Notes under the pieces: generated by a model
The model's database searches: none
Told to the model about the DNA's origin: nothing
What the model saw: the letters and a program-made list of their open reading frames with translations, nothing else
Made by a program: the position numbers and the translations under genes
NCBI GenBank assembly: GCA_015956445.1
Contig: WIUZ02000025.1
Span: 62,001 to 126,000 of the forward strand
Origin: Thelephora terrestris
Lineage: Eukaryota; Basidiomycota; Agaricomycetes; Thelephorales; Thelephoraceae
Length of the DNA: 64,000 nt
Direction of reading: 5' to 3'
Shown here: positions 44,464 to 54,908 of the stretch, piece by piece
Numbering within the stretch: position 1 is the first letter of the stretch
Layout of the letters: every line of letters starts with the position of its first letter

Positions 44464-45188
44464 CACTGGAGGCAAGGGGGTATTTACCCAGTGGGTACAT
44501 TGTGAGTTCATTGTGGGTTTTGAAACCATTCACCCAGTTGTTACCCACCAGGTACTTTTTGGGTACTTTTTGAAAGATACCCATCAATTCGCCTGCATTT
44601 TACCCACTGGGTACATGGTGGGTACTTTTACAAAGTACCCACTCAGGAACCCAATGGGTATTTTTTGAGCGAAACCCCTGGGTTCTTTCACAATTTACTT
44701 TCCAATATGCCCATCACAAACCTGAGCCACTCATTGAGAGTTCTTTCACAAAATACCCACTGATCTGATCAAAATGTACCCAGTGGGTTTTTTTCAAAGA
44801 ACTCACAAAGAACTAACAGTGTGGCTCAGTTTTACCACAAACTCTCAAAGAACCCACTGAGTATCTGGTTGAGTACATTGTGATCAGATCAGTGGGTACT
44901 TTATGAAAGAACTCTCAATGAGTGGCTCAGGTTTGTGATGGGCATATTGGAAAGTAAATTGTGAAAGAACCCAGGGGTTTCGCTCAAAAAATACCCATTG
45001 GGTTCCTGAGTGGGTACTTTGTAAAAGTACCCACCATGTACCCAGTGGGTAAAATGCAGGCAAGTTGATGGGTATCTTTCAAAAAGTACCCAAAAAGTAC
45101 CTGGTGGGTAACAACTGGGCAAATGGTTTCAAAAATCACAATGAACTCACAATGTACCCACTGGGTAAGTACCCCCTTGCCCCCAGTG
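44464..45188. mobile_element. Z element Z3, 725 bp, near-complete palindrome
   Basis: Ends CACTGGAGGCAAGG and CTTGCCCCCAGTG, flanked by TCT at 44461-44463 and 45189-45191. The left and right halves are inverted copies almost end to end, with many GTACCCAGTGGGT-type words. It lies in exon 1 of X gene 2. Confidence 0.88.
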
Positions 45189-46281
45189 TCTCCCGTATCG
45201 ACCGTCGTGCCGCTGCTCGCAAGACCTACGCCTGTGCGGCGGGGACTCCCTACACCACGGATGACCAGGTATGGGGGAGACCTAGAGCTTCGTGTGTTTG
45301 CACTAACGTCTTCCTCTAGGTAGAGGTTACATTCTTTCGGCATTGAGGTCGAGCTAACGGCTTCTAGATCTTGGAGGTTGTCACGGAAGTGGACGCCGAA
45401 CGTCTCAGGGAGACGATCCCACATTTGATGGGGTTGAACTGGGATGACGAGCTTTGGGTTTGTACCATAATCGCCGAGAAGGTGGCCTTCCAGATGAGGG
45501 GTAGGTTCGGAGAGTTGGAGCATCCGATCAAGAAGGAGCTCTGGTACACCCTGCAGAGGGGAATCTACGATCAGGACCTGTTGGAGCACGGTGCTACCGT
45601 TCCTCGGGCCGTTCGCCATGCCACCGCTTCCACTAGCCTCTTGTGGTCGCTCGTTCGGGAAGGAGAAAGCCGGGTAGGTTTTCTGTCTGAATATTCGAGT
45701 ATGACTCTCAACTAATCAGACTGCCTAGGTTGAACGATTGGAGTGCGAGGTGAAGGAGGCGAAGGCAGACGTCCTTCGTTTGTCAGTGGAGGGTCTTCAG
45801 ATGAAGGAGACCTTGGCAGCCTTCCAACAGGGAACGAACGAGGCGTTGGAGGCAATGGTCGCCAACCATCAAGAGTTGATCGCCGGGTTGAAGGTTCGGG
45901 ACAACAACATCAAGGGGGCGTTGGCCAGGAGAGATGAAAAGGTTCTTTCAGCCTTTGCAGGTTTATGCAATGACTGAGAGACTTCCTTTAGACCGAAGAA
46001 CTTGAGAACGTGGTGGCCGTGTTGACGGCGCAGGTTGAGTCCTTGCAGGACAAGACTTGCAACTGTCAGGAGGGTCCCAAATTGGTTGGTGAGGGGACAG
46101 CCGATGTTCCGTTCGAGTTGGAGTACGCCGATGAGGTGGTACTCCCATCTCCTAACCCGTCGTCCTATGCGACACCTCCAATCGAGAACGCGGTTCCTGT
46201 TCCGACTCCAGGTCCGGCTTCTACTTTGGCCGCTTCCGACAAGGAGAACTGTGGGCACTGCGTCTTGCAGCCGATCCATCA

Positions 46282-47234
46282 CACTGGGGGCAAGGGGTCA
46301 AATACCCAGTGGGTACATGCTGAACACATTGTGATCACAGTCAACAAGTGATCACAATGTGCCCAGTGGGGAAAATTTGAATACATTCAAAATGTGCCCA
46401 GCCATGTGAGTCCAATGTGCCCAGTAGGCACATTTTGATTGTGATCACAATGTACCCATCAATGTGATCTCAATGTGCCCACTGGGGACATTTTGATTGC
46501 GATCAAAATTTACACATCAATGTGACTTCAATGTGCCTGCTGTGCACATTTTAATTTCTTTCACAATGTTCCCATCAATGTGTTCCCAATGCACCCAGCT
46601 CATTACATAATAGTTTCTTTCACAATGTTGTCCACAATGTGTCCAGCATGTGGCTGAGCCACTCATTCAAAATTCTTTCAAAGATTACCCAGTGATGTGT
46701 CCATAATGTCCCCAGGGGGTTCTTTTTGAAGTAATCACAATGTAATCTCAATATTGTTCAATTTCATCATGAACTTTCAAAGAAATCACTATGTGTATGG
46801 CTGTACACATTCTAGACACATCACTGGATACTTTGTGAAAGAAGTTTATATGAGTGGCTCAGCCACATGCTGGACACATTGTGGACAACATTGTGAAAGA
46901 AACTATTATGTAATGAGCTGGGTGCATTGGGAACACATTGATGGGAACATTGTGAAAGAAATTAAAATGTGCACAGCAGGCACATTGAAGTCACATTAAT
47001 GTGTAAATTGTGATCGCAATCAAAATGTCCCCAGTGAGCACATTGAGATCACATTGATGGGTACATTGTGATCACAATCAAAATGTGCCTACTGGGCACA
47101 TTGGACTCACATGGCTGGGCACATTTTGAATGTATTCAAATTTTCCCCACTGGGCACATTGTGATTACTTGTTGACTGTGATCACAATGTGTTCAGCATG
47201 TACCCACTGGGTATTTGACCCCTTGTCCCCAGTG
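46282..47234. mobile_element. Z element Z4, 953 bp
   Basis: Ends CACTGGGGGCAAGG and CCTTGTCCCCAGTG, flanked by TCA at 46279-46281 and 47235-47237, in exon 4 of X gene 2. The empty site is in X1. Long inverted halves share blocks such as TACATAATAGTTTCTTTC with Z5. Confidence 0.9.
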
Positions 47235-48259
47235 TCAGTTGGTGAAGATCAAGGATGAGGTCATGGAGGTTGACCGAGCCGAAGATGCTCCAAGAGTCGC
47301 CGAGGTACGTCCGGTGACTAAGGGGCAACACTGCAAACGCTCTCGACGCCGTCCCGCCCATCGTATGACCACGTCGGGTAATCCTTACCCTCGACCAGTT
47401 GAGTCGGATGGTGACCAGTCTGGTCGAGGTAAGGAGCGAGGATTCCGATATCGGGTCCACCGTCCTTACCGACAGGTCGAGTCCGAGATCCAACTCCGAC
47501 ACCAGCTTCACCTCGCAAGGCAGGATCCCACCCAGGGGTCCGATGAGGGAGACGGAGGGTCGCTCGCCGACTACGTCAATAGTGCTGTTGAGCAGTCACC
47601 CGGTGATGGAGATGTGGGACCAGGTGTTCAGCAGTTCGGTGACATCTGGGAGGCTGATCGGTCCGCTCGAAGGCATCTCTTCCTATCGGCTTGAACTAGT
47701 CGTTCAGCTGAGTGCCGAAGATGGTGACGCCATGTTCGGGGAGGTCCTTGCGAGGAGGGGCCAACACTACGATCTCTGGGATGGACAGTTGATGACCTTT
47801 AGGCCTGCCGTAGATAGAGTCGATTTCTGATGGGACGATGATAGCACTTGTATAGCTCGTTGTGGATTCGCTGGGAATAGTACGCGCGTGTGTGTGTTGA
47901 ATGATTGATGTGAAGGATAAGGAATGTGAATCATTCAAACAGAAGAATTGGTAAGAAAAGTTCGAAGAAAGAGCGTGTTATAAAAAGTTTAAAAATACCA
48001 TGTTCCTGACACCCTAGGACTTTGTTTCCTTCACATTCCCTCCTGATCACGTCCCGATCAGTCCCGATCGTGTCCCGACTCTCCACTGCGTCTTGTTTCT
48101 TGAGTTTACATTTCCCTATCTCCATTCCCTGCGTCCCAATCACGTCTCGATCGATCGCCCTGCTTGCAACTCCAGACCTCCCTCTGGTTCATTTTCCAAC
48201 CACATTCCTTTCCCTCGCCGTTCCCTTCGATCCCTCACAGGGTTCAGCTATCTTTCCTC

Positions 48260-49900
48260 CATGGGTCATGGACCATACATCGTGACAATTCTCCATGGGT
48301 CATGGGCCATGCAACGTTGTACAACCCATGACCCATGGAGAAAAGATACCATTGTACAACCCATGACCCATGGGTAATGGAATAGTATCCGTTGCCCATG
48401 CCCCATGGGTTGTACAATGGTATCTGTTGCCCATGCCCCATGGGTTGTACAACACTATCCCTTCCCCATGCCTCATGGGTTGTACAATGCTATCCTTTCC
48501 CCATGGGGCATGGGTTGTACAACACTATCCAATTCCCATGCCCCATGGGTTGTACAGCACTATCCGTTCCCCATGGGTCATGGGTTGTACAACGCTATCC
48601 AATTCCCATGCCCCATGGGTTGTACAACACTATCCGTTCCCCATGGGTCATGGGTTGTACAACGCTATCCTTTCTCCATGGGGCATGGGTTGTACAACAA
48701 TATCCATTTCCCATGCCCCATGGGTTGTACAACACTATCTGATTCCCGTGCCCCATGGGTTGTACAATGCTATCCGATTCCCATGCCCCATGGGTTGTAC
48801 AATGCTATCTGATTCCCATGCCCCATGGGTTGTACAACGCTATCTGTTCCCCATGGGTCATGGGTTGTACAACACTATCCATTCTCCATGGGGCATGGGT
48901 TGTACAACGCTATCCATTCTCCATGGGGCATGGGTTGTACAACACTATCCAATTGCCATGCCCCATGGGTTGTACAACACTATCCGTTCCCCATGGGTCA
49001 TGGGTTGTACAATGCTATCCTTTCTCCATAGGGCATGGGTTGTACAACAATATCCATTTCCCATGCCCCATGGGTTGTACAACACTATCTGTTCCCCATG
49101 GGTCATGGGTTGTACAACACTATCCAATTCCCATGCCCCATGGGTTGTACAACGCTATCCAATTGCCATGCCCCATGGGTTGTACAACACTATCCGTTCC
49201 CCATGGGTCATGGGTTGTACAACGCTATCCATTCTCCATGGGGCATGGGTTGTACAACACTATCCATTCTCCATGGGGCATGGGTTGTACAACACTATCC
49301 GTTCCCCATGGGTCATGGGTTGTACAACGCTATCCATTCTCCATGGGGCATGGGTTGTACAACACTATCCAATTCCCATGCCCCATGGGTTGTACAACGC
49401 TATCCGTTCCCCATGCCTCATGGGTTGTACAACACTATCTGTTTCCCATGGGGCATGGGTTGTACAACACTATCCAATTCCCATGCTCCATGGGTTGTAC
49501 AACGCTATCCGTTCCCCATGCCTCATGGGTTGTACAACACTATCCATTTCCCATGGGGCATGGGTTGTACAACACTATCTGTTCCCCATGGGTCATGGGT
49601 TGTACAACGCTATCCATTCTCCATGGGGCATGGGTTGTACAACGCTATCCGTTACCCATGGGTCATGGGTTGTACAATGCTATCTGTTCCCCATGGGTCA
49701 TGGGTTGTACAACACTATCCAATTCCCATGCCCCATGGGTTGTACAACACTATCCATTCTCCATGGTGCATGGGTTGTACAACACTATCTATTTTCCATG
49801 CCCCATGGGTTGTACAATGCTATCCAATTCCCATGCCCCATGGGTTGTACATCACTATCCAATTCCCATGCACCATGGGTTATACAACAGCATCTTGTGC
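48260..49900 (+). repeat. 35-bp minisatellite, FB2 left arm
   Basis: About 46 units of the FB1-type repeat with mixed CCC, GGG, GGT and CCT loops. The 565-codon ORF across it is a by-product of a stop-free repeat. Confidence 0.93.
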
Positions 49901-51119
49901 CCATGGGGCATCAGTTGAAGAATGGTCTCCTTTCTCCATGTCCCATGGATTATATCACTATTCCAGGAAAGGAGATACTTTATAAATCAACCATTAGCTG
50001 TGTGAATTTGAAAAAATTAGACTCTGTTTGTATGCATGATAGACCATATATCAGTTTGTGGCTCTAACCTAATGGAAACTAAACTTAACCTGATAGTAGC
50101 CACAACCCAATCCTCAATCTAACCTGAGCCAATGTAAACTTGACCCATGAACCTAAGCCTAACCTAATCCTAAACCTGGTCTAATCCCAAATCTAACCCT
50201 AACCTGACCTGACCTAACCTAACCTAACCTAACCTAACCTTATCTGACCTGAACCTACACCTAACCTAACCTAAAACCACTCTCACCCTTTGTTCTGTGC
50301 TATCTCAAAGCCTAACCATAACTCTAGTTCACCCACCCATATTAATCCTTGTGTGGAATATGTTATAAGTCTATAAACCATATGTTTGTAGGCCACTTGC
50401 TTGTGGGCCCAAGGAGGTGGATGAACTTGAGTTGTGGTTTGTCTGTGAGATGGCACAGAACAAAGGGTGAGTGTGGTTTGTGGTTGAACATGGGTGATAA
50501 GCATGATGCTGGGTTGCTGATGATATATATGTGCGTCTGTGGACTTATGGGATGGTTGGGCACAGAGTGAGGGGACTGCAGTTTGCTTTATGGTCCTGTG
50601 ACCCAAGTCATATGTTTGCAACTGGGTGAAGTTAGTCTTGGCTGGCATACATGACATTAGGCTGAAACAGGTCATGATAGGTAGGTTATGTTTGCCCATA
50701 CCAGGTTAGGTTAGGTATAGGTTAGTATAGGTATAGGTTAGTTTAGGTATAGGCTAGGTTAGGTTAGGTTAGGTGTAGGTTCAGGTCAGATAAGGTTAGG
50801 TTAGGTTAGGTTAGGTTAGGTTAGGTCAGGTCAGGTTAGGGTTAGATTTGGGATTAGACCAGGTTTAGGATTAGGTTAGGCTTAGGTTCATGGGTCAAGT
50901 TTACATTGGCTCAGGTTAGATTGAGGATTGGGTTGTGGCTACTATCAGGTTAAGTTTAGTTTCCATTAGGTTAGAGCCACAAACTGATATATGGTCTATC
51001 ATGCATACAAACAGAGTCTAATTTTTTCAAATTCACACAGCTAATGGTTGATTTATAAAGTATCTCCTTTCCTGGAATAGTGATATAATCCATGGGACAT
51101 GGAGAAAGGACACCATTCT

Positions 51120-51890
51120 GCAACTGATGCCCCATGGGCACAAGATGCTGTTGTATAACCCATGGTGCATGGGAATTGGATAGTGTTGTACAACCCATGG
51201 GGCATGGGAATTGGATAGTGATGTACAACCCATGGGGCATGGGAATTGGATAGCATTGTACAACCCATGGGGCATGGAAAATAGATAGTGTTGTACAACC
51301 CATGCACCATGGAGAATGGATAGTGTTGTACAACCCATGGGGCATGGAGAATGGGTAGTGTTGCACAACCCATGCCCCATGGGGAAAGGATAGTGTTGTA
51401 CAACCCATGCCCCATGGGGAATGGATAGTGTTGTACAACCCATGGGGCATGGGAATCAGATAGTGTTGTACAACCCATGGGGCATGGAGAATGGATAGCG
51501 TTGTACAACCCATGGGGCATGGGAATTGGATAGTGTTGTACAACCCATGGGGCATGGGAAATGGATAGTGTTGTACAACCCATGCCCCATGGAGAATGGA
51601 TAGCGTTGTACAACCCATGACCCATGGGAAATGGATAGTGTTGTACAACCCATGGGGCATGGGAATCAGATAGTGTTGTACAACCCATGCCCCATGGGGA
51701 AAGGATAGCATTGTACAACCCATGAGGCATGGGGAAGGGATAGTGTTGTACAACCCATGGGGCATGGGCAACAGATACCATTGTACAACCCATGGGGCAT
51801 GGGCAACGGATACTATTCCATTACCCATGGGTCATGGGTTGTACAACGTTGCATGGCCCATGACCCATGGAGAATTGTCACGATGTATGG
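51120..51890 (-). repeat. 35-bp minisatellite, FB2 right arm
   Basis: About 22 units, inverse orientation. The order of loop types does not mirror the left arm unit for unit, so the arrays evolve independently of the unique blocks. Confidence 0.9.
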
Positions 51891-52990
51891 TCCATGACCC
51901 ATGGAGAAAAGATAGCTGAAGGGGCTCGATCCCTTGCCCTCCCTCTGTCATAGACGCGTCATTAGGTCTTTTGACATCACTTTGGTTCGTTTCCTTTGGT
52001 CCCTTCGTTCTCAGAGTCCCCAGTATTGTATATAAAGGCCCCTGTATTCGATAGACCCAGCAATCAATCAGCAGTGTTCCCTCTCTCTCTCTCTTCCTCT
52101 CTCTCTCTCTCTTCTGAGGCCTAGCAGCATTGCTACGGTCCTTCCTTCGGTTCCCTCGTCATCTCGCCCTCGTTCTTGTCGTCCCTCTGGTCTCCCGTGT
52201 CCCGCTGGTGTCCCAATTTCTGACTCTCTTGTCCCGACGTTTCCCTTAGTCGACTATTGGTAGTTTCGTGCCCTGGCTTTTTCCTGTCGCCTTCTGCCCC
52301 GTTCTCCTGTTCTCTTCCCGACTTTCTCTCTCACCTTTCATTAGCTTCCCGCAGATTTCCGAGAGGCTCGCGCCTCTAAACCGAGGACCCAACCTTCTAA
52401 CTGCCATCTCTGCCCTCTCGGACTCCGAAGGCTTTGTGGCTAGTTCAGCGTGTCAGATATGTCAATCCTGGATCCCTGAGTTGACAGATTGTATGGTTGA
52501 TCAGGTCCGCCATGTCACCGTGAACCCGTGGCCAAGATGAACTGAGGTGCCGATCAGGTTCGGAGGACAGATGCAGGAGGCGGTGGAGCGATGCAGCTGC
52601 AGTGCGAACAGGGGTAGATGGTGCAAGCGGGAGGGGTCCTTCAAGGGACGTCTCTTTGCTCGGGGCCATCACTTCTGCCGAAATGACGTCCGGGTTGAAT
52701 GGGACAACACCAGTCTTCTCGAACACTTTTCGGATGATCTCTGGTGTGAGCGTTCTGATATGCGCCTCACCATAGATTTTCAAGAATGTCTCTTTCGTCA
52801 CCTCACCACCATTCTCTTCCCACTTTATCTTCTCCTCCGCCCAGTGCCACTTCAAGACTGAATACAACGACATCAAGGCCTTGGTATAAGTGGGTGGTGT
52901 GTGCTGGATAGCAGAGGACATGTATTTTTTGATCATGGGCATAGTCGAGAAACTCAAAAGAGTAGTGAGAGTTGTGTCCATCAATGATCA

Positions 52991-53874
52991 CACTGGGGGC
53001 AAGGGGTCAAATACCTGGTGGGTACATGCTGAACACATTGTGATCACAGTCAAAAAGTGATCACAATGTGCCCAGTGGGGGAAATTTAAATACATTCAAA
53101 ATGTGCCCGGCCATGTGAGTCCAATGTGCCCAGTAGGCACATTTTGATTGTGATCACAATGTGCCCACTGGGGACATTTTGATTGCAATCACAATGTACA
53201 CATCAATGTGAACTCAATGTGCCTGCTGTGCACATTTTAATTTCTTTCACAATGTTCCCATCAATGTGTTCTCAATGTACCCAGCTCATTACATAATAGT
53301 TTCTTTCAAAATGTTGTCCACAATGTGTCCAGCATGTGGCTGAGCCACTCATTCAAAATTCTTTCACAAAGTATCCAGTGATGTGTCTAGAATGTGTACA
53401 GCCATATACATAGTGATTTCTTTGAAAGTTCATGGTGAAATCAAACAATATTGTGATTACATTGTGATTACTTCAAAAAGAACCCCCTGGGGACATTATG
53501 GACACATCACTGGGTAATCTTTGAAAGAATTTTGAATGAGTGGCTCAGCCACATGCTGGACACATTGTGGACAACATTTTGAAAGAAACTATTATGTAAT
53601 GAGCTGGGTACATTATGAAAGAAATTAAAATGTGCACAGCAGGCACATTGAGTTCACATTGATGTGTACATTGTGATTGCAATCAAAATGTCCCCAGTGG
53701 GCACATTGAGATCACAATCAAAATGTGCCTACTGGGCACATTGGACTCACATGGCCGGGCACATTTTGAATGTATTTAAATTTCCCCCACTGGGCACATT
53801 GTGATCACTTGTTGACTGTGATCACAATGTGTTCAGCATGTACCCACCAGGTATTTGACCCCTTGTCCCCAGTG
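52991..53874. mobile_element. Z element Z5, 884 bp, in the pogo transposase
   Basis: Ends CACTGGGGGCAAGG and CCTTGTCCCCAGTG, flanked by TCA at 52988-52990 and 53875-53877. Removal joins LLIIDGHNSHY. Closely related to Z4, with the same inverted blocks in the same order. Confidence 0.92.
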
Positions 53875-54908
53875 TCAGCAAGCAAGTTCGTCCGTTCGCT
53901 TTTCCTTTGGTGTACCCGTCATGTTTTAACCAAAGCACTGCAAACTTGCAATCAGTCCACCCCTTCTTTGAATAACCAAGCCTGCTCCAGATGTGGTAAG
54001 TTGTGAGACCTGTCTCAATTTTCTAGGTTGACTTACATAGCATTTGTTGGGTTGTCTTATTTCCATTTGACGAGGTATTTTGAACCCTTGAAGATGACAG
54101 TGGGTGGCACAGATGTACCATCTGCACAAATGGTCACCATCACGGTGATATTTTCCCTATTCCCAGTGTTCTGCTGATGCTGAATGCGCTTTCCCGCAGC
54201 CCCTATTACCTTCTCGTTAGAGGACCCGGTGCCGGTTTGGAAGGCCAACTCATCACTTCCGTAGATATTCTCATCAGCAATTGGATCCCCATTGTCCCCA
54301 GTCTTGAGGACCTTTCCAAGGAGGTTGTAGAAACCACGATGGGTGAATGGATTTACGGCCTGCCCATGGAGTGACTCGAGCGGGTGTGCTCGGTGGGTCT
54401 GTATGACATCTCGGTGACGGCCCAGGAAGCGGTCAACCCAACACTTGCCAACGCCGTCTTCAGGAAACTTGGCTCCGAGCCTTGCCCGACATATCTCATT
54501 GACATGCTCTCTTGTCCGTTTTTTGCTGAGTGGCCATCCCCGTGATGCAAGTTCAAGGATAAAATCAAGCAGGACCCTCTCTTCATCAGGTAGTAGCCAT
54601 GCCTTCTCCTGATTGAATTGAGTGAGGGAACGGGCACCTTCGGTCAACATTAAGCACTCCGACACATCAAATAAGTTCCTAAACATACCATTCAACCTTG
54701 CACAAACGGTGTTATAGCATAGTGCAATACTGGCCCCCGTTTCCGTTTTAAATTCTTCTTCCACCATCTTGCAGACTGTTCTATAGCCCGGTGGCTTCTC
54801 CGGGCCCAAATTTTCCAAGGCTTTGTACAGTTCAACTGCACGTTGGACTGCAGCCTCTCTCTGCTCTGTTGACTTCTTTTTTGCAGCTTCAGCCTGCTTG
54901 TTTAATTT

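Larger units (their letters stand above)
44409..47694 (+). pseudogene. X gene 2, copy in X4: start lost, two Z insertions
   Basis: The position of the ATG in X1 reads TTG here (44409-44411). Z3 splits exon 1 and Z4 splits exon 4. The rest (exon 2 with LMGLNWDDELWV, coiled-coil exon 3, exon 4 to the stop at 47692-47694) is very close to X1 and open. Joining each Z site with one duplication copy restores the X1 sequence. Confidence 0.85.
40646..48011 (-). mobile_element. X element copy 4, containing W-C, Z3 and Z4
   Basis: The plus strand starts TGTCAGGGCCACTC (40646) and ends CCATGTTCCTGACA (48011), the exact reverse of X1. Subtracting W-C, Z3, Z4 and their duplications leaves about 3.3 kb, equal to X1. 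The flanks are CTGCC and CCCTA, so no duplication; the right neighbour is a headless Y copy. A recombination or deletion at one side is likely. Confidence 0.85.
48236..51925. mobile_element. Foldback element FB2, 3.7 kb, with perfect 9-bp target duplication
   Basis: Starts CACAGGGTTCAGC and ends GCTGAAGGGGC, flanked by TCGATCCCT at 48227-48235 and 51926-51934. The empty site is seen in the uninterrupted Y1 and Y2. It has the same layered arms as FB1, in the same central orientation, but lacks about 220 bp of the inner unique block on the left (near 50275) and has a short CCTAA tract. The left array (about 48260-49900) is about twice as long as the right (about 51120-51890). The 9-bp duplication agrees with Drosophila FB and Mutator-type elements. 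Confidence 0.95.
48012..52447 (+). mobile_element. Y-family LTR copy 3, headless, containing FB2
   Basis: Begins CCCTAGGACTTTG, which is an internal point of Y1 (about 20761), directly after X4, and resumes after FB2 to end CTAGTTCA at 52447. The first 300 bp of Y are missing. It then abuts the pogo remnant. Confidence 0.85.
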
